This document shows positions 22,592-31,116 of a DNA stretch of 64,000 nt, in pieces. Both the position numbers and the translations under genes were made by a program. This DNA is from Sphingomonas ginsenosidivorax (lineage in GTDB: Bacteria > Pseudomonadota > Alphaproteobacteria > Sphingomonadales > Sphingomonadaceae): the NCBI RefSeq assembly GCF_007995065.1, contig NZ_VOQR01000001.1:499001-563000 (forward strand), written 5' to 3'. How positions within the stretch are numbered: position 1 is the stretch's first letter; each line of letters starts with the position of its first letter. The notes below the pieces were generated by a model. The model did no database searches. It was not told where the DNA came from and saw nothing but the letters and a program-made list of their open reading frames with translations.

Positions 22592-23800
22592 ATGGATCTG
22601 TCGTTCACGCCCGAAGAGGAAGCCTTTCGCGAGGAGGTCCGCGACTTCTTCCGCGAGAAACTGCCGCCGCGCCTCGCTGCTCAGGTTCGCGAGGGGCGCC
22701 GCCCGCGCAAGGCGGACATGGAGGAATGGCACGCGATCCTGAACGAACGCGGCTGGCTCGCCAACCATTGGCCCGAACAATGGGGCGGCCCCGGCTGGAG
22801 CGTCATCCAGCGCTTCATCTTCGACAATGAATCCGCTCTCGCGCACGCTCCGCGTGTCGTGCCGTTCGGCGTCAACATGCTCGGCCCGGTGCTGATCAAG
22901 TACGGCTCCGAGGCGCAGAAGCGGCACTGGCTGCCGCGCATCCTCGACGGCTCCGACTGGTGGTGCCAGGGCTATTCCGAACCCGGTGCCGGGTCCGACC
23001 TCGCGGGCCTCAAGACCACCGCCGTCCGCCAGGCGCGGGAGGGGGGCGACGTCTATGTCGTCAACGGCCAGAAGACCTGGACCACACTCGGCCAGTTCGC
23101 CGACATGATCTTCTGCCTCGTCCGTACCGAATCTTCGGCAAAGAAGCAGGAGGGGATCAGTTTCCTGCTCGTCGACATGAAGAGCCCGGGCGTCGAAGTC
23201 CGCCCGATCACGCTGCTCGACGGCGAGGCTGAGGTGAACGAGGTGTTCTTCACCGACGTCGAGGTGCCCGTCGCCAATCTGGTCGGTGAAGAGAATCAGG
23301 GCTGGACCTACGCCAAATATCTGCTGACCTACGAGCGGACCAACATCGCGGGGGTCGGCTTCTCTGTCGCCGCGTTCGAGGCGCTCAAGGCGGTCGCGAG
23401 CGAGCAGAAGAAGAACGGCCGTGCGCTCGCCGATGACCCGCTGTTCGCGGCGCGCATGGCGCGGGTCGAGATCGACCTCGCCAACATGCAAACCACCAAC
23501 CTGCGCGTGCTCGCCGCGGTCGCCGGCGGCGGCGTGCCGGGCGCCGAAAGCTCGATGCTCAAGATCAAGGGGACGGAGATCCGCCAGGAGATCACGTCGC
23601 TCAACCGCCGCGCCTTCGGCGCTTATGCCGCGCCTTATGTGCCCGAGGCGCTGGAGGCTGGCTGGAACGGCGAACCGATCGGTCCCGACGATGCCGGCAC
23701 CGCGGCGCCGAGCTATTTCAACAATCGCAAACTGTCGATCTTCGGCGGGTCGAACGAGATCCAGAAGAACATCATCTCCAAAGCCATCCTGGGTCTCTGA
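22592..23800 (+). CDS. Acyl-CoA dehydrogenase (first of tandem pair)
   Basis: A 402-residue FAD-dependent acyl-CoA dehydrogenase. N-terminal helical domain (MDLSFTPEEEAFREEVRDFF); middle beta domain with QGYSEPGAGSDLAGLKTTA (FAD/substrate contact) and KTWTTLGQFAD; C-terminal helical domain with FGGSNEIQKNIISK. AGGAG lies about 9 bases before ATG 22592, so the longer upstream frame is not used. It is paired with another acyl-CoA dehydrogenase 3 bases downstream. Tandem pairs often form heteromeric enzymes for steroid or branched acyl chains (family knowledge); the substrate here is unknown. Confidence 0.92.
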   Translation: MDLSFTPEEEAFREEVRDFFREKLPPRLAAQVREGRRPRKADMEEWHAILNERGWLANHWPEQWGGPGWSVIQRFIFDNESALAHAPRVVPFGVNMLGPVLIKYGSEAQKRHWLPRILDGSDWWCQGYSEPGAGSDLAGLKTTAVRQAREGGDVYVVNGQKTWTTLGQFADMIFCLVRTESSAKKQEGISFLLVDMKSPGVEVRPITLLDGEAEVNEVFFTDVEVPVANLVGEENQGWTYAKYLLTYERTNIAGVGFSVAAFEALKAVASEQKKNGRALADDPLFAARMARVEIDLANMQTTNLRVLAAVAGGGVPGAESSMLKIKGTEIRQEITSLNRRAFGAYAAPYVPEALEAGWNGEPIGPDDAGTAAPSYFNNRKLSIFGGSNEIQKNIISKAILGL

Positions 23801-23803
23801 ACC

Positions 23804-24880
23804 ATGAACTTCGAGCATAATGACGACCGCCGCATGCTGGCCGACACGCTCACGCGGGCGCTGCGCGACGGCTACCCCATCGAGACGCGCAACGCCGCCG
23901 CCTATGGCGAAACCGGCTACGATCCCGCGGTATGGCAACAGCTGAGCGAGCTCGGCATCGCCGCTGCGCTGTTCGACGAAGCCGCCGGCGGTTTCGGCGG
24001 CACCGGGTTCGACGTCATGGTGGTCTTCGAGGCACTTGGCCGCGCCCTAGTGGTCGAGCCCTTCCTTGGTACGCTGATGGCTGGCCGTGCGCTTGCCGCC
24101 GCGGGCGGGCATGACGAGGCGCTCGCCGGGATCGTTTCGGGTGAGACTTTCGCGACCTTCGCACATGACGATGCCGCCACGCCGGTCACCGTGACGAAGA
24201 CGGCGGAAGGCTGGGTCCTGAACGGTACCAAGGCCGTCGTCCGACAGGCGGGCGCCGCGTCGCTGATCGTCGTCAGCGTGGACGACGGCGCGCAGGTGTT
24301 CGCAGTCCCCGCGGATACCCCCGGCGTCTCGGTCCGCAGCTACACTCTCGTCGATGGCGGCGCGGCAGGGGAGGTGACCTTTGCCGACGTCGTGCTCGGC
24401 GCCGATGCGCGTCTCGGCGGCGACGGCGATGGCCAGCGCATCCACGAGGCCGCGATCGGCGCGGGGCTGCTCGCACTGTCGGCCGAGGCAGTGGGCGCGA
24501 TGGAATATGTGAAGGAGGCGACGCTCGGCTATCTGCGCGACCGGAAACAGTTCGGTGTGCCGATCGGCAAGTTCCAGGCGCTGCAGCACCGGATGGCGAC
24601 CGTGCTGCTCGAGATCGAGCAGGCGCGCTCCGCGGTCATCAACGCCGCCGCGGCGTTCGACGGCGACGATGCCAGGGCGCGCGAGCGTGCACTGTCGGCG
24701 GCGAAATACACGATCGGGCGGACCGGCGCGCTGGTCGCCGAGGAATCGGTCCAGATGCACGGCGGCATCGGCATGACCTGGGAATATGCGGTGTCGCATT
24801 ACGCCAAGCGGCTGGTGATGATCGACCACCAGCTCGGCGACGAGGATTACCACCTGCAGCGCTACATCGCGCTGGGGTGA
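23804..24880 (+). CDS. Acyl-CoA dehydrogenase (second of tandem pair)
   Basis: A 358-residue paralogue of the upstream gene with lower conservation in the middle domain (the canonical TEP-like FAD loop is weak). The C-terminal domain is clear: YLRDRKQFGVPIGKFQALQHRMA, with a late ESVQMHGGIGMTWEYAVSHYAKR. Together with the preceding gene it fits an alpha-beta FadE-type heteromer in which only one subunit carries each full catalytic feature. A REP-like element follows immediately. Confidence 0.9.
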   Translation: MNFEHNDDRRMLADTLTRALRDGYPIETRNAAAYGETGYDPAVWQQLSELGIAAALFDEAAGGFGGTGFDVMVVFEALGRALVVEPFLGTLMAGRALAAAGGHDEALAGIVSGETFATFAHDDAATPVTVTKTAEGWVLNGTKAVVRQAGAASLIVVSVDDGAQVFAVPADTPGVSVRSYTLVDGGAAGEVTFADVVLGADARLGGDGDGQRIHEAAIGAGLLALSAEAVGAMEYVKEATLGYLRDRKQFGVPIGKFQALQHRMATVLLEIEQARSAVINAAAAFDGDDARARERALSAAKYTIGRTGALVAEESVQMHGGIGMTWEYAVSHYAKRLVMIDHQLGDEDYHLQRYIALG

Positions 24881-24883
24881 CCC

Positions 24884-24974
24884 CCGTCATGCTGAACTCG
24901 TTTCAGTATCCACCGTGCCACGAACGATCGCGCCTCTGGGGCGGTGGACCCTGAAACACGTTCAGGGTGACGGT
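24884..24974 (+). repeat. REP-like inverted repeat (CTGAAC/GTTCAG family, second copy)
   Basis: Arms CCGTCATGCTGAACTCGTTT and, inverted, ACCCTGAAACACGTTCAGGG lie between the convergent acyl-CoA dehydrogenase and engB genes. It is related in sequence to the element at 6,952-7,062. Confidence 0.85.
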
Positions 24975-24976
24975 TG

Positions 24977-25636
24977 TCAGCCGATCGCCTCGACCACCGC
25001 CGCGCGCAGCTCCGGGATCCCCATCCCGTATTCCGACGACGTCACCAGGATGTCCGGATGCGCCGCAGCGCGCTTGCGCGCCTCGATCGCGGTGCGCTCG
25101 GTCACCTCTTCGAGTTCGCTCGCCTTGATCTTGTCCGCCTTGGTCAGCACCATCCGGTAGCTGACCGCCGCCTTGTCGAGCATCTCGAGGATCTCGCGGT
25201 CGACGTCCTTGATCCCGTGCCGCGCGTCGATCAGCACCAGCGCGCGTTTCAACTCCTGCCGCCCGCGCAAGAAGTCGTTTACCAGAAACCGCCACTTCTT
25301 GACGATATCCTTGGGCGCCTTTGCAAAGCCATAGCCCGGCATGTCGACCAGCCGGAACGCCAGAGGCGCGCCGACGTCGAAGAAGTTGAGCTCCTGCGTG
25401 CGCCCCGGCGTGTTCGACGTGCGTGCCAGGCTGTTGCGCCCGGTCAGCGCGTTGAGCAGCGACGACTTGCCGACGTTCGAGCGTCCCGCGAACGCCACCT
25501 CGGGCACGCTCGCGGTCGGCAGGAACTCCAGCGTCGGCGCCGACTTCAGGAACTGGATCGGCCCTGCGAACAGCTTCCGCGCCGCTTCCAGCGTCTCCGT
25601 ATCGAACGGCGGCTCTACCGGGGGGAGGTTGCTCAC
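24977..25636 (-). CDS. engB: Ribosome-biogenesis GTPase EngB/YihA
   Basis: 219 residues. G1 is [17 protein letters not shown], the switch region [13 protein letters not shown]3 [13 protein letters not shown]4 LTKADK and G5 TSSEYG. EngB GTPases assist 50S assembly. The start overlaps the yidC stop by 4 bases (ATGA), keeping it in the rpmH-rnpA-yidD-yidC cluster. Confidence 0.97.
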   Translation of the reverse strand: MSNLPPVEPPFDTETLEAARKLFAGPIQFLKSAPTLEFLPTASVPEVAFAGRSNVGKSSLLNALTGRNSLARTSNTPGRTQELNFFDVGAPLAFRLVDMPGYGFAKAPKDIVKKWRFLVNDFLRGRQELKRALVLIDARHGIKDVDREILEMLDKAAVSYRMVLTKADKIKASELEEVTERTAIEARKRAAAHPDILVTSSEYGMGIPELRAAVVEAIG

Positions 25637-27336
25637 TTCTCCACCGGCGTCTGCAACGCGGGATGCCGCGAATAAAGCAGCTTCTGCTGGAGGATCGTCA
25701 GGATGTTCGATGTGATCCAGTAGATCAGCAGGCCGACCGCGAACGACGACATCACGAACATCAGTACCCAGGGCAGGAACGCGAAGACCTGCTTCTGCGT
25801 GTCGTCCATCGGCGTCGGGTTCAGCTTGAACTGATAGTACATCGAGATGCCGTACAGGATCGGCACCACGCCGATCGCGATCGCGTGCGGCGGCGTGAAG
25901 GCGAGCACCCCGAACACGTTGAGCGGGGTCAGCGGGTCGGGCGCGGACAGGTCGTGGATCCAGCCATAGAAGGGCTGGTGACGCATTTCGATCGTCAGCA
26001 TCAGCACCTTGTACAGCGCATAGAAGATCGGAATCTGCAGCAGCGTCGGCAGGCAGCCTGCGAGCGGGTTGACGCCCTCGGCCTTGTACAGCGCCATCGT
26101 TTCCTGTTGCAGCCGGACCTTATCGTCCTTGTACCGCGCCTGCAGCGCCTTCGCCTTGGGCTGCACCGCGCGCATCGCCGCCATCGACGCGAACTGGCGC
26201 TGCGCGATCGGGAACATGATCCCGCGGATCGTGACCGTCAGCAGGATGATCGCCACGCCGAAATTGCCGACCAGCCGGAACAACCAGTCGAGATAATAGA
26301 AGATCGGCTTCTCGACGACGCGGAACCACCCCCAGTCGATCGCATAGTCGAGCTGGCTGACGCCTTCCCTGTCGGTGTAGCGGTCAAGCAGGCGGACTTC
26401 CTTCGCGCCTGCGAAGAAGCGCGACGTCTGCGTGACGGCCGCACCCGGCGCGATGATCTTGGGCTGGAGCGCGTAATCGGCCTGGTAGGCCTTGTTGGCG
26501 CCCGCACGGAACTGGCCGTCGAACGTCTCGTTCCGGTCGGGGACCAGCGCGGTCAGCCAGTATTTGTCGGTGAAACCCAGCCAGCCATTCTTCGTCGTGA
26601 ACCGCTGCGGGGCCTCGTCGACGTCCTTGTAGTCGGGGCGGTAATGCGCGCCGCCATTGTCGACCGACATCGGGCCGACATGGATCGTCATCGACGACGG
26701 GTCCTTGGAAATTCCGACGCGGTTGACCAGGCCATAGGTTGCGACCGGCACCGGCGCGGTCCCGGCGTTGAGCACGGTCTGGCGGACGGTGAACATGAAG
26801 TCGTTGTCGACCGCGAGCACGATGCGGAAGCGCTGCCCGGTCGCGTTGGCGGCGTCGAGCGTCACTGGCGTGGTCGGGGTCAGCGCATTGCTGCTCGCTT
26901 TCCAGACCACGTCGGCGCCCGGCGGGGTCAGGCCGTCGGCGCGCCAGCCGAAGCTCGCGAAATAGGCGTCGGGGCTGCCGGCCGGCGACAACAGGCGGAT
27001 CGGCGGCGCGTTCTTCGCGACCGACTCGTCATACTGCTTGAGCACGAGATCGTCGATCCGCGCGCCCTTCAGGTTGATCGAGCCCGACAGGCGCGGCGTC
27101 TCGATGCGGATGCGCGGGGTCTCGGCCAGTACGACCTGGCGATTGCGGATCGCCGCCGCGCCGTCCGCGGCGGGGTCTGCGCTCGGGTTGGCGATCGCCT
27201 TCGACTTGCCGTCGACGATCTTCGTCGCCGGCGGGTTGGCGGTCGGGAAGAACTTGCCCTGGATCAGCGGCCACCCGAACAGGATGAGCGCCGCGATCAC
27301 CGCGAACAGCACGAAATTCTGCTTGTCGTCTTTCAC
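25633..27336 (-). CDS. yidC: Membrane protein insertase YidC
   Basis: 567 residues. The N-terminal TM ([19 protein letters not shown]) is followed by the large periplasmic beta domain of the Gram-negative type and the conserved C-terminal core of five TM segments, including [25 protein letters not shown] (hydrophilic-groove Arg), [19 protein letters not shown] and a final TM before [12 protein letters not shown]. It inserts inner-membrane proteins alone or with SecYEG. The position between yidD and engB is the classical one. Confidence 0.98.
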   Translation of the reverse strand: MKDDKQNFVLFAVIAALILFGWPLIQGKFFPTANPPATKIVDGKSKAIANPSADPAADGAAAIRNRQVVLAETPRIRIETPRLSGSINLKGARIDDLVLKQYDESVAKNAPPIRLLSPAGSPDAYFASFGWRADGLTPPGADVVWKASSNALTPTTPVTLDAANATGQRFRIVLAVDNDFMFTVRQTVLNAGTAPVPVATYGLVNRVGISKDPSSMTIHVGPMSVDNGGAHYRPDYKDVDEAPQRFTTKNGWLGFTDKYWLTALVPDRNETFDGQFRAGANKAYQADYALQPKIIAPGAAVTQTSRFFAGAKEVRLLDRYTDREGVSQLDYAIDWGWFRVVEKPIFYYLDWLFRLVGNFGVAIILLTVTIRGIMFPIAQRQFASMAAMRAVQPKAKALQARYKDDKVRLQQETMALYKAEGVNPLAGCLPTLLQIPIFYALYKVLMLTIEMRHQPFYGWIHDLSAPDPLTPLNVFGVLAFTPPHAIAIGVVPILYGISMYYQFKLNPTPMDDTQKQVFAFLPWVLMFVMSSFAVGLLIYWITSNILTILQQKLLYSRHPALQTPVEK

Positions 27337-27363
27337 AGGGCTGCGTCTTTCAGAGTTTTCGAC

Positions 27364-27576
27364 TCAGGGAACCGGATCGGGTCCGTACCCGCCCCAAGGA
27401 TGACAACGCGCGATGCGCTTCGCCGCCAGCCAGCCCCCTTTGACCGCGCCATAGCGGTTGAGGGCGGTGATTGCATAGGCGGAACACGATGGCGTGTAGC
27501 GGCACGAAGAGGGCAGGACGATCGACGGGCCCAATTGCCAGCCGCGTGCGACGAGGATGAGCAGGCGGGCAATCAT
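27364..27576 (-). CDS. yidD: Membrane protein insertion efficiency factor YidD
   Basis: 70 residues. The Cys-rich core RYTPSCSAYAITALNRYGAVKGG and RCHPWGGYGPDPVP define the family. The start is ATG 27576 (MIARLLILVARGWQL), preceded by GGAGAG; the longer open frame upstream only reads through a REP-like element. It lies 27 bases upstream of yidC. Confidence 0.95.
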   Translation of the reverse strand: MIARLLILVARGWQLGPSIVLPSSCRYTPSCSAYAITALNRYGAVKGGWLAAKRIARCHPWGGYGPDPVP

Positions 27577-27581
27577 CTCTC

Positions 27582-27688
27582 CGTCACCCCGGACTTGGTC
27601 CGGGGGCCACGTATCCGCGCGCTCCACGGACAAGTATCCGCCGATGAGTGCGCCGCGGCGTGGATGCCGGACCAAGTCCGGCATGACG
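27582..27688 (-). repeat. REP-like inverted repeat (CCGGACTTGGTCCGG family)
   Basis: Arms CCCCGGACTTGGTCCGGGGG and GCCGGACCAAGTCCGGCATG are nearly perfect palindromes separated by about 60 bases. The element separates yidD from rnpA, an unusual insertion within a normally tight cluster. It is the sixth REP-like element noted in the core part of the window. Confidence 0.85.
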
Positions 27689-27706
27689 AAGAGAAGGGCG
27701 ACAAGG

Positions 27707-28171
27707 TCACCGCGCCACCTTGCCCAGCGCCTTGCCGAACTCGCTCAGCAACAGCGCATAGTCGCGTTCGATGCCGCCGTTGCGCCCGATCAGCACATGA
27801 TCGGCACCCGCGACGCCGCGTTCCGGCAACAGCTCACGCACCAACGCCCGCAACCGCCGTTTCATGCGGTTCCGGACGACGGCGTTGCCGATCTTCTTGG
27901 TGACGGTGAAGCCGATTCGCATCGTCGCATCACCGTCATCGCGCGGGCGCATCAGCAGGACGAATCCCGGCATCGGCGCGCGCTTGCCTGCATTCGCCGC
28001 GAGGAAATCGCGGCGTTTGCTGAGTATGGTTAGGCCGACAGCTTCTTGCGACCGCGTGCGCGGCGGGCGTGGATCACTGCCCGACCGCCGACCGTCGCCA
28101 TCCGTGCACGGAAGCCGTGACGACGGGCGCGGACCAGGTTGCTCGGCTGAAAGGTGCGCTTCATCGGTCAT
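27707..28171 (-). CDS. rnpA: Ribonuclease P protein component; start codon uncertain, frame overlaps all of rpmH
   Basis: The conserved part runs from [16 protein letters not shown] through the RNR motif ([19 protein letters not shown]) to the stop, about 110 residues, the normal RnpA length. It binds the RNase P RNA for 5' tRNA maturation. The curious point is the start. In frame between the rpmH stop and the conserved region there is no ATG, GTG or TTG. The only canonical in-frame start is ATG 28171, 7 bases upstream of the rpmH start, which would give a 154-residue protein with a Pro/Arg-rich leader and rpmH nested inside. A rare start (CTA, ATA or CTC near 28,015-28,025) is the alternative. 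The product call is firm, the 5' end is not. Confidence 0.9.
   Translation of the reverse strand: MTDEAHLSAEQPGPRPSSRLPCTDGDGRRSGSDPRPPRTRSQEAVGLTILSKRRDFLAANAGKRAPMPGFVLLMRPRDDGDATMRIGFTVTKKIGNAVVRNRMKRRLRALVRELLPERGVAGADHVLIGRNGGIERDYALLLSEFGKALGKVAR
28030..28164 (-). CDS. rpmH: Ribosomal protein bL34
   Basis: 44 residues, [20 protein letters not shown] followed by [24 protein letters not shown], essentially the textbook L34 sequence. It is the first gene of the rpmH-rnpA-yidD-yidC-engB cluster on this strand. GGAAT precedes the ATG and is shared with the upstream rnpA-frame ATG. Confidence 0.97.
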   Translation of the reverse strand: MKRTFQPSNLVRARRHGFRARMATVGGRAVIHARRARGRKKLSA

Positions 28172-28189
28172 TCCTAATTCGTCAAACAG

Positions 28190-28215
28190 AAAAGGGCCGC
28201 CACGCGGACGGCCTT
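28190..28215 (-). terminator. Rho-independent terminator
   Basis: On the minus strand the sequence AGGCCGTCCGCGTGGCGGCC can fold into a GC-rich hairpin and is followed by a CTTTT run. It lies after the small membrane-protein gene at 28,251-28,598 and before rpmH, so it probably ends that gene's transcript and insulates rpmH. Confidence 0.65.
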
Positions 28216-28250
28216 GATGAGGCGGCGCTTAGGCAAAACAGGCGCGCAAG

Positions 28251-28598
28251 TCAATCGACCGCTGCCCTGCGATCGACCGTCGGCGCGGCCTTTGCACGCG
28301 CGTGGCGCCGAAGGGCACTGGGCCGTCGCATGACCCGGTCGACCAGGTGCCCGGTCCGCGGCCAGCGCCGTTTAAGCCGCGCCCATTTCAACTTGGCGCG
28401 CTGCGAATTGCGCAGGATCAGGATCATTCCGCCCGCGAACAGGAAGACCCCGCCCGGGCCCGGCAACGGTCCCATGATGCCCGCGCCGACGATCAACACC
28501 CCGCCGAGCGAGAGCTGGGCGATGCGCATCGCTGGGTGCCGGGCCGGATGCCGGGCGGGGGGTCGGGCAGGATGACGGGCGGGCTTCACGACGGGCAT
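28251..28598 (-). CDS. Small membrane protein, PGPGW-like
   Basis: 115 residues, or 92 if translation starts at the internal ATG 28529 (MRIAQLSLGGVLIVGAGIMG). The first 23 residues are a low-complexity ARHPA repeat. The body has a hydrophobic segment containing GPLPGPGGVFLFAGGMILIL, like the PGPGW family of small membrane proteins, then a very basic tail (KRRWPRTGHLVDRVMRR). The function is unknown. Confidence 0.6.
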   Translation of the reverse strand: MPVVKPARHPARPPARHPARHPAMRIAQLSLGGVLIVGAGIMGPLPGPGGVFLFAGGMILILRNSQRAKLKWARLKRRWPRTGHLVDRVMRRPSALRRHARAKAAPTVDRRAAVD

Positions 28599-28716
28599 GT
28601 AGGTCCAGTGTATTATCGCGGCAAGTCACTCGCCGTAGGCAAGCACGCAAATTGGGGTATGAATGTGACGCGCCCGCGCTTCGCGGAAGCGATGCGCGAC
28701 GGGGCGGGGGAAATGC

Positions 28717-29592
28717 GTGGCGGCGATCGTGTCGACGGTGGCGTATCTGGGGCTGGAAGCGCGCGCCGTCGAAGTGCAGGTGCAGCTGATCCCGGGGTTG
28801 CCCGCGTTCAACGTCGTCGGGCTCGGCGACAAGGCGGTCGGTGAAAGTCGCGAGCGCGTACGCGGCGCGATCGCCGGCATGGGGCTCGCGCTGCCGCCGA
28901 AACGCATCGCGGTGAACCTGTCGCCGGCCGACCTGCCCAAAGAAGGGTCGCATTTCGACCTTCCCATCGCGCTCGCGCTACTCGGCGCGATGGGCGTGGT
29001 CGATGTCGAGACGCTCGCCGATTATGTCGTCGTCGGCGAACTCGGCCTCGACGCGCGGATCACCGCATCGCCGGGTGTGCTGCTCGCGGCGCTTCACGCG
29101 TCGGAGGTCGGCAAGGGGCTGGTGTGCCCCGCATCGCAGGGCGCGGAAGCGGCCTGGGCGGGGTCGATCGAAGTGATCGCCGCGCCCGACCTGCTCGGGC
29201 TCATCAACCATTTCAAGGGCCATGGACTGCTGAGACCCCCGACGCCGGGGGAAGCGGACGAACTGGTTCACGGCCCCGACCTGCGCCAGGTCAAGGGGCA
29301 GGAGACCGCCAAGCGCGCGCTGGAGATCGCAGCAGCGGGCGGGCACAACCTGTTGATGTGCGGCCCGCCGGGTTCGGGCAAGTCGCTGATGGCGTCATGC
29401 CTGCCCGGCATATTGCCACCGCTCGACCCCGCGGAGGCGCTGGAGGTGTCGATGGTCCAGTCGGTCGCGGGCACTCTCACCGGTGGTCGCCTGACGCGAA
29501 CCCGCCCGTTCCGTGCGCCGCACCATTCCGCCTCGATGGCGGCGTTGACCGGCGGCGGTGTGAACGTCTTGGGTCTCGTTGCACTAGCTTGA
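28717..29592 (+). pseudogene. comM: comM/yifB Mg-chelatase-like ATPase, truncated by insertion at about 29,559
   Basis: ComM proteins are ~500 residues. Here the N-terminal Lon-protease-like region (VSTVAYLGLEARAVEVQVQL), RVKGQ/QVKGQETAKRALEIAAAGGHN and Walker A (MCGPPGSGKS) are intact, and PFRAPHHSASMAALTGGG is reached at residue ~281. In homologues this leads to Walker B (LFLDELPEF), but here the frame runs into unrelated sequence and stops nine codons later. The remainder of comM is found in no frame up to 64,000. ComM acts as a hexameric helicase in branch migration during natural transformation (known for Vibrio and Haemophilus), so the host is probably comM-negative. Confidence 0.9.
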
Positions 29593-29628
29593 GTGCTGCT
29601 GCACAGGGCGGGGCTTCCTTGCACTAGC
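29579..29628 (+). repeat. Subterminal direct repeat TTGCACTAGC, two copies 40 bases apart
   Basis: TTGCACTAGC occurs at 29,579-29,588 and 29,619-29,628, within the first 70 bases of the putative element end. Tn7-like transposons carry several such sites near each end for binding of the DDE transposase (TnsB/TniA). The identical decamers and regular spacing fit that role; a function is inferred. Confidence 0.5.
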
Positions 29629-29714
29629 AGCGAGAGAAAGACATTATGCCCGGGTGCTCATATCACGTCCCTTGAACTCGCTGAGAAGGTTGCCCGGGCA
29701 GATCAGTCACTTCT

Positions 29715-30857
29715 TTGCCCCATTCGTCTAGGCCATGGCCCATACGGGTTGAGCCAGCGTCGGGTGAGGCGCTTTCATCGTGGCTTACTCGCATCGGGAA
29801 CTTGCACGATGTTAGTTTCGAGCAGCTGGTTCAAGAATACTTCGGATACAGCGGGAGTTGGTCCGAAATTAATTTTACGAGCGATCTAAATCTTTTGCAG
29901 AATATCTGCAGATTAAGTCGCGTAGAGTTTAATAAAGTTCGTTCGATGACGTTTGATGGCGTTGTTCCATATGCATTTGGCGATAATGCAGGAGGTTTTG
30001 AGGATTACGTTCTAAGTCAGACAGTTTTATTGAAAAGCTGGAACGATCGGCCAAGACTGACACGAAATTCCCTTAAGTGGCGGCCTTGGGGTTTTGGAGA
30101 TCGAGTTCGGGCCTGTCCTCGATGCGTAGGCGAGGATTGCACTATCGCCCTGCGTTTGGACTGGCTGGTTCCAGTTTCACTATCATGTGCCACGCATCAG
30201 TGCTTCCTTCAGGAATGCGTATTTTTACCTGGTCAGTATGTATTGTGGAATCAAACCTTTACAGGCAAGCCGACGCTCGAAATGGTTGAGTTAGATCGTA
30301 TTTCGGGCAACGCTTTTCGCGAGGGGATAATACCCGATCAATTCATTACACCTACACGATGGTTCAGGACGCTCAGAACGTTAGTCGAAGAGCTAATCGC
30401 GCCGGGTTATGTCCATAAAGAAAAACGAAAGTTAATTGCTGAGCTTTGGCACGAATATGGAGACAGAATACTGCGTTTAACGGGAGGATCGTTTGAGCTA
30501 TTACAGTGGATAGATCAGAGAGAGGTGTTGAAGGTGGCTTCTGTTGGAATAGCTCACCTAATTAATACATCATACCAAGAGGTTTTAGGGGTAGAATGGC
30601 CAATTAGATCCGCGGAAGTCAAAAAAGCAGCCCACTACCTAAAAGATGCCTTGGCAACACGAGTATGGAAAAATACTTTAGCAGATGGTGGCTATGACAG
30701 GGCGAAACGAGATTCCTCTTACGCTTCGCTACTAGGGAACATTTTATACTGGCATCGCGACTCGCAAATGGAGCGCGCATGGATGATCGAAATCTATTTG
30801 CAATCGAAAGGGGTTTCAAGTTTCTCAGCTAACGATATTAGAATGTATAAAGGATAG
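29715..30857 (+). CDS. tniQ: TniQ/TnsD-family transposon target-selection protein
   Basis: 380 residues. The N-terminus has the TniQ signature PWPIRVEPASGEALSSWLTRIG; a zinc-finger region follows with RACPRCVGEDC (C-x2-C) and a later CATHQCFLQ (C-x2-H), with the usual RLDWLVPVSLSCATH linkage. TniQ/TnsD proteins recognise the attachment site and recruit the transposition machinery. The start is a TTG with no clear ribosome-binding site; all upstream in-frame sequence is closed by stops. The gene is strikingly AT-rich relative to the window, a sign of transfer. No partner tnsABC or tniAB is adjacent. Confidence 0.85.
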   Translation: MPHSSRPWPIRVEPASGEALSSWLTRIGNLHDVSFEQLVQEYFGYSGSWSEINFTSDLNLLQNICRLSRVEFNKVRSMTFDGVVPYAFGDNAGGFEDYVLSQTVLLKSWNDRPRLTRNSLKWRPWGFGDRVRACPRCVGEDCTIALRLDWLVPVSLSCATHQCFLQECVFLPGQYVLWNQTFTGKPTLEMVELDRISGNAFREGIIPDQFITPTRWFRTLRTLVEELIAPGYVHKEKRKLIAELWHEYGDRILRLTGGSFELLQWIDQREVLKVASVGIAHLINTSYQEVLGVEWPIRSAEVKKAAHYLKDALATRVWKNTLADGGYDRAKRDSSYASLLGNILYWHRDSQMERAWMIEIYLQSKGVSSFSANDIRMYKG

Positions 30858-31116
30858 ATTAAATTTGCCCATTTAGGGGTCATTTGAAGCCTCCGTTTGG
30901 TATTCTTAAAGCATTTTAAAAGAATGTGTCTCATGACAATGGGCTTAAAGCCTTCGCTTTAAGAAGCGTGTGGACCGCAAGTGCTGACGTCTGAAACGCC
31001 GGACAGGGTATACCCTGAGTGGACGTGGGCTTTGGTACACAAAACCCGTTCAAACAGGGTCGGTAGCAGAGAAATCGGACACCTCATTATGAGGGTCTAG
31101 AGTCTGCCTGGACACA

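Noticed and set aside
6952..27688. REP-like elements as CRISPR units or ordinary terminators
   Set aside because: They are paired inverted arms, not regularly spaced direct repeats, and mostly lack a T-run.
28717..29592. comM truncation as a simple frameshift or sequencing error
   Set aside because: No frame downstream resumes ComM sequence, and tniQ and repeats follow at the break.
29593..29889. Plus-strand frame between comM and tniQ
   Set aside because: It overlaps the tniQ start in another frame and has no family features.
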